14,202 bases of DNA from an uncultured Rhodovulum sp. (GTDB lineage Bacteria; Pseudomonadota; Alphaproteobacteria; Rhodobacterales; Rhodobacteraceae), in contig CAMIMK010000046.1 of NCBI GenBank assembly GCA_946221765.1, positions 1 to 14,202 on the forward strand, read 5' to 3'. Shown here one piece after another: positions 6,692 through 12,341 of the stretch (position 1 is its first letter; each line of letters starts with the position of its first letter). A model generated the notes under the pieces. It worked only from the letters and a program-made list of their open reading frames with translations. It was not told the origin of the DNA and did no database searches. The translations under genes and the position numbers were made by a program.

Positions 6692-6862
6692 ATGCGCGCC
6701 CTGATCCTCGCCATCGACCTTGCGGCCTGCGCCCCGGTCCTGCCTCCTGACCGCCCGCTGACCCCGACCGAGGCGCGCGGGCTGGCGATGCTGCACGAGC
6801 TTCGCGCGGCTGACCCGTGCGAGGCCGACCCGACCTGTTCCGAACTGCGCCGCGCGCGATAG
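6692..6862 (+). CDS. Small hypothetical protein (56 aa)
   Basis: A short ORF starting at the base after the TerS-like stop, encoding MRALILAIDLAACAPVLPPD and ending in CSELRRAR with a TAG at 6860-6862. Its middle (LTPTEARGLAMLHELRAADPC) looks helical, and it contains three Cys residues. It continues the tightly packed gene run and its codon use (GC at third positions) resembles the neighbours, which argues for a real gene. It has no recognisable family. The short hydrophobic N-terminus could be a weak membrane or lipoprotein-like segment, but this is uncertain. Confidence 0.45.
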   Translation: MRALILAIDLAACAPVLPPDRPLTPTEARGLAMLHELRAADPCEADPTCSELRRAR

Positions 6863-7010
6863 GCTGCCCGCCTGTGGCGGTCCTGCCCGCGCGGCAGGGG
6901 GTAGGTGGCCGGAGCGCGGGAAGGCCAGCCCCGCGCCAATTCCCGGACAACAACGATCCGCATTAGGGCCGCGCAACCGGAGCGGGTATCCTTGGGGCGA
7001 AGGCGCGCCA

Positions 7011-7781
7011 ATGGCGGCAGCGCCAAGCAACAAGGAGTTGCCCGTGCCGGAACCGGCCCCCATCCCCCTGAATGAAATCCCGATTGTCCCCATTGCCCAG
7101 ATCGGCGGCAAGCTGCTGAATGGCGGTGAACTGGTGAATCTGGCCGAGTATGCCAGCCGCCGGGCCGACAAGTTCGCGGTCACCATCGCCACGCTTGAAG
7201 CTGGCATCGCCGCCCGCGCCGCAGAGGCAGCCGAAAGCCTCGCCAAGGCCGATTTCCCGCGCGAGGCGCAGAAGCAGGCCGCAGCCAAGATGGGCGCCAA
7301 GGCCCGGGCCGAGGTGACGCAGGCATCGGATGCCGCGCGCTGGGAAACCCTGAAAGAACTGAATGCGGCGGCTGAAAGCCTCGCCCTGACCGCCTCGCTC
7401 TATGCCTCGCCCGTTGTCGTGCTTTCGCGGCAGGGGCTGGGCAGCCCCGAGCGTTCGGCCTACCAGATGCAGGTCGCATCGGCTGGCCCGACCGAACTGG
7501 CCAACCTCGCCGCCTTCGCCATTGCCACGCAGAACCGCGCCCTCGGGGCGGCGCTGCTTTCGGCTCTGGACGCGATGCCCGCCCGGTCCCGCCCGTTTTC
7601 GGCGCAGGAATTGGCCGACAAGCTCTGCGGCGACGAAACGCGCGCCATCCTGGCATCGGTCGAGGCAGTCCGCACCGCCAACCAGCGGGCGATCAACGCG
7701 AACAGGGCTTTCCTGCGTGGCCGCACCGACCCGCTGGCCGCTGTCACGATGGCCCTCCGCAAGAAGAAGGAAACGACCTGA
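7011..7781 (+). CDS. Hypothetical protein, Ala-rich and helical (256 aa)
   Basis: I do not recognise this protein. It opens with a Pro-rich segment (VPEPAPIPLNEIPIVPIAQIGG, about 12-33). A long Ala/Glu/Lys-rich helical region follows (about 45-130: ASRRADKFAVTIATLEAGIA, AAEAAESLAKADFPREAQKQ, TLKELNAAAESLALTASLYA), probably coiled-coil. A further helical part (ELANLAAFAIATQNRALGAALLSALDAMPARSRPFSAQELADKLCG) leads to a basic C-terminus (MALRKKKETT). No signal peptide or membrane span is evident. GAAGG precedes the ATG at a fair distance. It starts 148 bp after the 56-aa gene and is coupled to the next gene by TGATG. Low-complexity helical proteins next to a TerS-like gene can be scaffold- or capsid-associated, but this is inference from position only. 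Confidence 0.7.
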   Translation: MAAAPSNKELPVPEPAPIPLNEIPIVPIAQIGGKLLNGGELVNLAEYASRRADKFAVTIATLEAGIAARAAEAAESLAKADFPREAQKQAAAKMGAKARAEVTQASDAARWETLKELNAAAESLALTASLYASPVVVLSRQGLGSPERSAYQMQVASAGPTELANLAAFAIATQNRALGAALLSALDAMPARSRPFSAQELADKLCGDETRAILASVEAVRTANQRAINANRAFLRGRTDPLAAVTMALRKKKETT

Positions 7782-8056
7782 TGCCCCTCTACAGGATTTC
7801 ACGCCCCGCCAACCCCGCCCTTGCCGAAACCCTCGGCACGTCCTCGGGCATCCGGGGCGCTCTGGTTTCGGCTGCATCGCCCGCCGCTGCCGTGACCGTG
7901 GCAAACGCACTGGCAACCGCCCGCGGTTTCAATGACGTGTTCTCGCCCGCCGGGTGGGTCATCACGGACGTGGCGACGACGCCGGGGGGCCTTCACACCG
8001 ATACCCTCGTGGACGGCGATTTCTCGACCGTGCGCGGCATCTGGCCGGGGAAGTGA
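7781..8056 (+). CDS. Hypothetical protein (91 aa)
   Basis: Not recognised. The start overlaps the preceding stop (TGATG) and is preceded by AAGGAAA. The sequence is small-residue rich (GALVSAASPAAAVTVANALATARG) and then beta-like (VFSPAGWVITDVATTPGGLHTDTLVDGDFSTVRGIWPGK). No catalytic motif is visible. The pattern of an Ala-rich helix followed by a Gly/Thr-rich beta segment is compatible with a small structural protein. It is coupled by TGATG to the next gene as well, so the three genes 7011-8439 form one translational unit. Confidence 0.6.
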   Translation: MPLYRISRPANPALAETLGTSSGIRGALVSAASPAAAVTVANALATARGFNDVFSPAGWVITDVATTPGGLHTDTLVDGDFSTVRGIWPGK

Positions 8057-8439
8057 TGACCCCGCAACAGCAAGCCGCCGCCGAAGCAGACGCCCGGATT
8101 GTCGAGGGCTACCACGTCCTGCTGTCGGAAAACCTGCGCCTCGCCCATGCCGCCGTGATGGAGTATGCGAACGCGCACAATGACGATTTCTGGCCCAAGG
8201 CGCGCGACGTGATCCGCTTCGCGCGGTTCTATGGCGTGAAGCAGACGGCCCTCGGGGGCCTTGTCGGCCTGCTGCCCTACCGGATCGGGCGGCGCACTGT
8301 CTGGGTCGATGCGGCGCGGGTGCCCGACCTCGCGCGGCGTGTCGGGATGGAGACATTTGCGCGCGATGCGCTGGTGTCCTTCGGCATCTTCTGCGCCGCC
8401 GCCGACATGCTGGCCCGGGAAGCCGCGACGGTGCACTGA
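8056..8439 (+). CDS. Hypothetical protein (127 aa)
   Basis: Not recognised. ATG 8056 overlaps the previous stop (TGATG), with GGGGAAG just upstream, so I prefer it to the longer open frame from 7954, which would lie almost wholly over the previous gene. The protein is helical: AAAEADARIVEGYHVLLSENLRLAHAAVMEYANAHNDDFW, a basic section (KARDVIRFARFYGVKQTALGGLVGLLPYRIGRRTVWVDAARVPDLARRVGM), and a hydrophobic end (ALVSFGIFCAAADMLAREAATVH). The central GVKQTALGGLVGLLP plus basic surroundings could be DNA-binding, but no standard helix-turn-helix is convincing. It is the last gene of the rightward unit; the hairpin at 8532-8557 follows. Confidence 0.65.
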   Translation: MTPQQQAAAEADARIVEGYHVLLSENLRLAHAAVMEYANAHNDDFWPKARDVIRFARFYGVKQTALGGLVGLLPYRIGRRTVWVDAARVPDLARRVGMETFARDALVSFGIFCAAADMLAREAATVH

Positions 8440-8469
8440 CGGCACCAAGGAACGGCAATCGACCCCGAA

Positions 8470-8490
8470 CCGAAGGCGCGATACCTTCGG
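8470..8490 (+). terminator. Hairpin after the rightward gene run
   Basis: A perfect 7-bp stem, ccgaagg (8470-8476) with ccttcgg (8484-8490), and a 7-base loop. It lies about 30 bp after the last plus-strand stop, but G-rich rather than T-rich sequence follows, so it may be a stem without intrinsic termination. Confidence 0.35.
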
Positions 8491-8531
8491 GGGGCCGGTC
8501 AACACCATGCTGGCAAGACTTGCTTCAGGCG

Positions 8532-8557
8532 CACCCCCCGTCTCGCAACGGGGGGTG
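8532..8557. terminator. Strong hairpin between convergent gene runs
   Basis: A perfect 10-bp stem, caccccccgt (8532-8541) with acggggggtg (8548-8557), with loop ctcgca. It is followed on the plus strand by ttgctgtt. It lies between the stop of the last rightward gene (8439) and the stop of the leftward R-M run (8587), so it could end transcription from both sides. Confidence 0.65.
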
Positions 8558-8586
8558 TTGCTGTTCGTGGGCTGGGCAGAGCGGGG

Positions 8587-8985
8587 TCAGAAGGGGGCAG
8601 AGGCTGGCCGGGCATCCTCCTCTCGGATGTAGCGTGCGGCGTGTCTTGTCGCCTTCGCCAGTTCCTCCAGCGCGACGAAAATGTGCCGCGACTCGCCCTC
8701 ATCGCGCCACTGGGCGATGTGCTCTGCATAGTGCGCGACCCGTTCCAGCAGGTTGGCTTCAAGCGGCGTTTCCTGCCACCCGCTGGCGATCCTCCTGCGG
8801 ACAACTTCGGCAATGTGCATCCCGAAGAACTCCATCAGGTAGTTGAATTGCCAGTCATCGGACTGTGCGCCCGACAACTCCTCCACCACGTCCATCGCCG
8901 CGACGGCGGCGCGGTCCTCACGAGCCTGTTGCAGCGCCCAGTATTCCTGCTGCCTGACCTTAAAGTCGTTCACTTCCATGTTCAT
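8587..8985 (-). CDS. Hypothetical protein, last gene of the R-M strand
   Basis: A 132-aa protein, not recognised. ATG 8985 has a strong Shine-Dalgarno (GGAGAGG) eight bases upstream on the minus strand. The frame stays open far upstream into the methyltransferase gene, but that part is a shadow. The sequence is mostly helical and acidic (DFKVRQQEYWALQQAREDRAAVAAMDVVEELSG, DDWQFNYLMEFFGMHIAEVVRRRIASGWQE, NLLERVAHYAEHIAQWRDEGESRHIFVALEELAKATRHAARYI). No helix-turn-helix typical of R-M controller (C) proteins is seen. It lies 208 bp after the methyltransferase stop on the same strand, so it may belong to the module or be an independent gene. Confidence 0.65.
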   Translation of the reverse strand: MNMEVNDFKVRQQEYWALQQAREDRAAVAAMDVVEELSGAQSDDWQFNYLMEFFGMHIAEVVRRRIASGWQETPLEANLLERVAHYAEHIAQWRDEGESRHIFVALEELAKATRHAARYIREEDARPASAPF

Positions 8986-9140
8986 CGTTGTCACCTCTCC
9001 CGGCGGCACCGCGCCCCCGGTTGCGGCAAAATTGGCAGAGCCCGCGCCCCCGGTCTGTCGCGCCAATCGGGCCTGAATCCGGTGGTGAATGCCGCTACGT
9101 GGCCACCCTTGGGGGGACGGCAGACGGGTGGCTTTCGGGG

Positions 9141-9156
9141 CAGGGATAAGTCCCTG
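9141..9156. repeat. Small palindrome after the methyltransferase gene
   Basis: Arms caggga (9141-9146) and tccctg (9151-9156) flank taag. It lies just past the methyltransferase stop, in the 208-bp gap before the 132-aa gene. It contains gggataagt, also found at 10923-10931 just after the endonuclease stop. It may be a weak hairpin; no T-tract follows on the minus strand. Confidence 0.3.
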
Positions 9157-9193
9157 AGAGCGCTGACCGCAAAGTGCCGGTTCGCGGTGGCCC

Positions 9194-10873
9194 TTACGGG
9201 GTGACGCCTTCGGCTTGGGCCGATGCTTTCGGAGAGTGTTTCCGGTTCTTGCGGCGGTCGCGCAACTGCACCCAACAATCCCGAACCGCCTTGACCTCTG
9301 ACGCCGACATGCCGAGGCCATCGCCCAAGAGGATCGGGTCCGAATAGTCCAGCGCAGCTTCCACGCCGCTCTTGCGCAAGATGCCGTCCAGCTTCTTTTC
9401 GTCAATCGCTGCGGCCGCATCCAATGGGATCGGCAGTTCCTCCGCTTCGCGCGGCTCAAGCTCAAGGACGCCGCCGCCATAGCTTCGCCCGCAGACCTCT
9501 GCCCATGCGAATGTCAACGAGTTGCAGAAGGCCGCTGCCATTGTCTGGGCCGACAGTTCCCGCTTGAAGCGCACCCGGTGGATCGTGTCGGTGGAGGTCG
9601 CCCCGGCCTCGTTCGCCACCAGAAGGGGCGCATCGTGTATCTGCCGGAACAGGAAGGCATCGGGGACGTAGATGGACGGCACGTCATACCACCGCTTGCG
9701 GATGCTGCACTTGTATCCGGTGTGGACTCCAGCCTGCTCGCCCTGCTGAATGTAGCGCACCAGCGCGCCCGAAAGCTCCTCCTCCGGCACCCCGTTCAGG
9801 TCGATCAGGACCGATGGGTGCTTATCGCTGTGGACACTGAAATCCTCCTTGTCGAAGCAGATCGACCGGAGCGACGATGTGCGGCCCACGAGGGGCTGGG
9901 AAAAGCCGTTGAGGCCGACATTCCGCGCCTGTTCCTTGTCGATGACAAAGAAGCTGTTCCGCCCGGTGACAATGCCGACTTCGACACTGGCGAGGTCGCC
10001 CAACTTGTGGACGCCTACAGTGCGATAGGCCCGCTCAAGGCTGGCAAAGGCGCGGTCTGGCAGGAACAGGGCTGTCCACTTCACATCCTTGCGGGCGTGT
10101 TTCTGGGGAACGTGGGCGATTGCATCGGAGAGGGACTGGACCGAAAACAGGCTCTGGGCATCGGTGAACTCAAGGGTGTGGACCACCGAATGGTCGCCGG
10201 GGACGGCGCGCTTGCCCTCTGCCAGCAGCAGCACGACCTCCTGCTGGATGCCTTCAAAGACCAATTGCTGGAATGTGACCAGCACAACGTGGTCGAACAT
10301 CTGCGTGATGCGTTCGCGCAGTTCCGCCGCATACTTGACCTGCAAAAGTTCGGCTGGAATGACCATCGCCAGACGCCCGCCGGGGCGTAGCAGTTCGATG
10401 GATAGCTGGACGAATGCCGCCCAGGCGTTTGCGAGCTTGTTTGGCCGATACCCGTGCTTGCGGAGGTGGCTGAAAGCTGTCTCGCGGCTATCTGCGTCGA
10501 AGTGTTGGAACCGGATGAAGGGCGGGTTGCCCACCACCACATCGAAGTCCCGGGGCAACTTCCGGTAGGCCGCAAAGAAGTCCTCGTTGCGCCACGTCAC
10601 GTCAATCGACCGCATTTCTGCGGCGCGGGCGCGGGCCTTTGCAAATTCACCGCTGTCCAATTCGACCGCCGTGACCCGAACGCCACCTGACTTTCCTGCG
10701 GCTTCGTTCAATGCTGCGAGGAAGTTCCCATCGCCAACACTGGGCTCCAAGACCTTCTCCTGACCATCCCGGAGTGCCCATTCGCACAGGTAACGGGCCA
10801 GCGCGACCGGGGTGTAGTATCCCCCCCGGAGCTTCTGGCTGGTCGGTTCGATCTTGTTGGTTGCGAAGTTCAT
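9194..10873 (-). CDS. Type II N6-adenine DNA methyltransferase (NPPF, gamma-class layout)
   Basis: A 559-aa modification enzyme. Motif X is KLRGGYYTP (residues 14-22). Motif I, the AdoMet site, is VLEPSVGDGNFL (41-52), followed by VTAVELD (67-73). The catalytic motif IV is VVVGNPPFIRF with NPPF at 116-119. FVQLSIELLRPGGRLAMVIPAELL follows as the next conserved block, then a long C-terminal part that should hold target recognition. The motif order X-I-IV-target recognition is that of gamma-class N6-adenine methyltransferases (TaqI/Eco57I-like). It would protect host and element DNA from the endonuclease encoded just upstream (61 bp gap, same strand). I chose ATG 10873 (MNFATNKIEPTSQK) because the extension to 10984 overlaps the endonuclease gene and is basic, unstructured sequence; the Shine-Dalgarno here is weak. 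The recognition sequence cannot be read from the protein. Confidence 0.92.
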   Translation of the reverse strand: MNFATNKIEPTSQKLRGGYYTPVALARYLCEWALRDGQEKVLEPSVGDGNFLAALNEAAGKSGGVRVTAVELDSGEFAKARARAAEMRSIDVTWRNEDFFAAYRKLPRDFDVVVGNPPFIRFQHFDADSRETAFSHLRKHGYRPNKLANAWAAFVQLSIELLRPGGRLAMVIPAELLQVKYAAELRERITQMFDHVVLVTFQQLVFEGIQQEVVLLLAEGKRAVPGDHSVVHTLEFTDAQSLFSVQSLSDAIAHVPQKHARKDVKWTALFLPDRAFASLERAYRTVGVHKLGDLASVEVGIVTGRNSFFVIDKEQARNVGLNGFSQPLVGRTSSLRSICFDKEDFSVHSDKHPSVLIDLNGVPEEELSGALVRYIQQGEQAGVHTGYKCSIRKRWYDVPSIYVPDAFLFRQIHDAPLLVANEAGATSTDTIHRVRFKRELSAQTMAAAFCNSLTFAWAEVCGRSYGGGVLELEPREAEELPIPLDAAAAIDEKKLDGILRKSGVEAALDYSDPILLGDGLGMSASEVKAVRDCWVQLRDRRKNRKHSPKASAQAEGVTP

Positions 10874-10934
10874 GGGGTCATTCTGATCTGGAACATTTGA
10901 AGAACATCTTAACCGATGCCCGGGGATAAGTCGA

Positions 10935-11669
10935 TTAGTCGTCGTGCGGCGGCAGACCCTGATACCTCTTGGTGTAGGCGTCATAGATGCGGGTGTTGAC
11001 GTTCTCTAGGCGGATGGGCGAGTCAGGCCCGGGCACGTCAGGGTCAAGGGTGCCTGTCGCCGGGTCCCAAACAATGAAGGCGATTGCTTCGGCCAAGTGG
11101 TCTTGGTCCAGCACTTCGTCCCGCGACCCGAGGCGCTCCAATGTGCGAACGAGGTCGCGCGCCTGTTTCGGCATCAATGCGGGGCGGGGAACGGCAACAA
11201 TCAGGACAGTCACGCAGTAGGGGAACCGGGTGTGGATGGTCGCTGACTCGGTGCTGACATCGTTGACCATGTTCTGCCAGTTCTTCCCGATGCTCTTGGC
11301 ATCGTTCAGGGTCTTGCTGTCGAGGACAACGCGTGGGCCGTCTGGCCGGTAAGCTGCATCGAAGTTCTGCGGGCGGATGCCGCCGATGATCCGTGCTCCC
11401 CCGACCTCAACACAGTTGGGTTGCGGTGGAAGCAGGCTCACCCCGGCGTTGATCTCGACAACTGGGATGCCGCCGAGCATCTCTGCCAGAGCGCGACCGA
11501 ACGCCATGTCAAAGACCTTGCCGAAGTCCATCCCCTGTTTTTTGTCGAAGCAGTTGGCAGCCTTCACAGCACCGTTCGATCCCGCCGTGCCAAGCCATAT
11601 CGCGCCCCACGCTTGCAGATCGGCCTGAGACGGCACGATGGTCGGCATGTGGTCGGCAAGTGCTGGCAT
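10935..11669 (-). CDS. Putative type II restriction endonuclease (PD-(D/E)XK-like)
   Basis: A 244-aa protein upstream of, and on the same strand as, the methyltransferase, as in type II R-M pairs. A possible nuclease core is FDAAYRPDGPRVVLDSKTLNDAKS: Asp104 or Asp110, then Asp117-Ser-Lys119 as the D-x-K pair, followed by a conserved-looking helix (SIGKNWQNMVNDVSTESATIHTRFPYCVTVLIVAVPRPAL). No further family name is justified. ATG 11669 follows GGGGAAGAG at good spacing; ATG 11708 is an in-frame alternative adding 13 residues but lacks a Shine-Dalgarno on this strand. A palindrome at 11722-11737 upstream could control it. Base composition is less GC-rich than the host genes, as expected for acquired cargo. 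The assignment rests partly on position. Confidence 0.75.
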   Translation of the reverse strand: MPALADHMPTIVPSQADLQAWGAIWLGTAGSNGAVKAANCFDKKQGMDFGKVFDMAFGRALAEMLGGIPVVEINAGVSLLPPQPNCVEVGGARIIGGIRPQNFDAAYRPDGPRVVLDSKTLNDAKSIGKNWQNMVNDVSTESATIHTRFPYCVTVLIVAVPRPALMPKQARDLVRTLERLGSRDEVLDQDHLAEAIAFIVWDPATGTLDPDVPGPDSPIRLENVNTRIYDAYTKRYQGLPPHDD

Positions 11670-11721
11670 GAAATGGCTCTTCCCCGGTGATTCACGGCTT
11701 TTCACCATTTATGGAGGACCG

Positions 11722-11737
11722 GGTGCAAAAATGCACC
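11722..11737 (-). promoter_or_regulatory. Palindromic operator candidate upstream of the R-M genes
   Basis: Perfect inverted repeat ggtgca-aaaa-tgcacc (11722-11737), upstream of either possible endonuclease start. On the minus strand CTGACA (11746-11751, 5 of 6 matches to a -35) precedes it, so a repressor here would overlap the -10 region, though no clear -10 is visible. No C-protein gene is present; the binder is unknown. Confidence 0.45.
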
Positions 11738-11771
11738 AAATATTGTGTCAGGGACGAGACTATCTCACCTT

Positions 11772-11791
11772 GGGGTAACGGCAGGGTAACC
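11772..11791 (-). repeat. Candidate integrase arm sites, right inner pair (inverted)
   Basis: On the minus strand two copies, cgttacccc (11772-11780) and ggttaccct (11783-11791), are again 11 bp apart, as at 1953-1972 but in opposite orientation. They lie between the R-M promoter region and the complete tRNA-Thr. Confidence 0.55.
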
Positions 11792-11841
11792 GGCCAGTTC
11801 TTTGCCGCTTCCACCTAAACGCTTGATTTTATTGGGAGGGA

Positions 11842-11916
<75 letters not shown>

Positions 11917-11942
11917 ATACCGTTTCGTCTCGTCTTCCAGAT

Positions 11943-11963
11943 AGCTACCCCGGGCGTTACCCC
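11943..11963 (+). repeat. Candidate integrase arm sites, right outer pair
   Basis: agctacccc (11943-11951) and cgttacccc (11955-11963) match the motif of the left pair, here 12 bp apart. They lie between the complete tRNA-Thr and the right core. Bound integrase here could interfere with read-through transcription into the tRNA. Confidence 0.5.
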
Positions 11964-11972
11964 GAAGCAAGC

Positions 11973-11994
11973 GGGCTCTGGAAAAGCCCTTTAG
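11973..11994 (+). terminator. Weak hairpin near the right end
   Basis: A 5-bp stem, gggct (11973-11977) with agccc (11985-11989), is followed by tttag. It could terminate rightward transcription close to the right junction, but the stem is short. Confidence 0.3.
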
Positions 11995-12022
11995 TTTCTG
12001 GCGCCTAGCAGCCTAGAGCCTC

Positions 12023-12033
12023 CCCTTACCAAG
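12023..12033 (+). repeat. Right attachment core (11-bp direct repeat)
   Basis: cccttaccaag, identical to the core at 1811-1821. To its left lies element sequence unrelated to a tRNA 3' half; to its right lies the host tRNA 5' half. Confidence 0.88.
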
Positions 12034-12062
12034 GGAGTGCTCTACCCCTGAGCTACGGCAGC
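12023..12062 (-). pseudogene. 5' half of the host tRNA-Thr(GGT), severed by the element
   Basis: Minus-strand nucleotides 1-40 of a tRNA-Thr: acceptor GCTGCCG, D arm GCTC-AGGGGTA-GAGC, and the anticodon arm up to GGG of the 3' stem. Beyond 12023 the sequence diverges at once (GAGGCTC instead of the expected GAGAGGTC), so variable region, T arm and 3' acceptor strand are missing. The missing part is at 1776-1810 on the other side of the element. It cannot yield a tRNA by itself. Confidence 0.9.
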
Positions 12063-12072
12063 GAGCCCGCGC

Positions 12073-12100
12073 CTTTTAGCGGATTCCGATGCGCGTGCAA
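12073..12100 (-). promoter_or_regulatory. Original host tRNA-Thr promoter
   Basis: On the minus strand TTGCAC (12095-12100) and TAAAAG (12073-12078) are 16 bp apart, ending 10 bp before the tRNA 5' end. It still points into the severed 5' half and onwards to the complete element tRNA 146 bp further on. The match is moderate (3 of 6 and 4 of 6). Confidence 0.45.
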
Positions 12101-12143
12101 GCGTTATCTGGACGCCTCCCGCCGTCTCGGCTAGACAGGCGCC

Positions 12144-12338
12144 ATGGCCGAGCCACCGACCGAAACGACGCCGGCCAAGAGCCGGAAAAGCGACGAGAAA
12201 AGCCGGCGGCTCGCGGCGGCCCTGCGGCAGAATCTTGCGCGGCGCAAGGCGCAGATCCGGGCCCGGCAGGGCACAGGCCCCGAAACGGACCCGGATGACG
12301 CGCAGGCGGCCGGCTCTTCCACCCCCTCCGAGGAATAG
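12144..12338 (+). CDS. Small basic hypothetical protein upstream of murA
   Basis: A 64-aa protein with a basic helical core (RRLAAALRQNLARRKAQIRARQG, residues about 21-43) between disordered Thr/Lys- and Asp/Ser-rich ends. Short proteins with an LRxNLxRRKAQxRAR stretch commonly sit directly before murA in Rhodobacterales, with no known function. Its stop is three bases before the murA start, and GAGGAATAGGA, the murA ribosome binding site, overlaps its end, so the two are probably one operon. The start at 12144 has only a weak Shine-Dalgarno (ACAGG). Confidence 0.72.
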   Translation: MAEPPTETTPAKSRKSDEKSRRLAAALRQNLARRKAQIRARQGTGPETDPDDAQAAGSSTPSEE

Positions 12339-12341
12339 GAC

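Noticed and set aside
4906..7300. Large minus-strand ORFs opposite the resolvase and TerS-like genes
   Set aside because: Antisense frames of real plus-strand genes that have ribosome binding sites, coupled starts and recognisable domains.
8587..8985. R-M controller (C) protein
   Set aside because: The protein is longer than typical C proteins and shows no helix-turn-helix; no other small HTH gene lies near the R-M genes.
8986..9480. Upstream extension of the 132-aa ORF to a 297-aa protein
   Set aside because: The extension overlaps the methyltransferase C-terminus in another frame and is Arg/Ser/Pro-rich shadow sequence; the ATG at 8985 has a strong Shine-Dalgarno.
12023..12062. A functional tRNA-Thr at the right end
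   Set aside because: Acceptor 5' strand, D arm and anticodon arm are good, but sequence beyond the anticodon stem does not form a T arm or the 3' acceptor strand.
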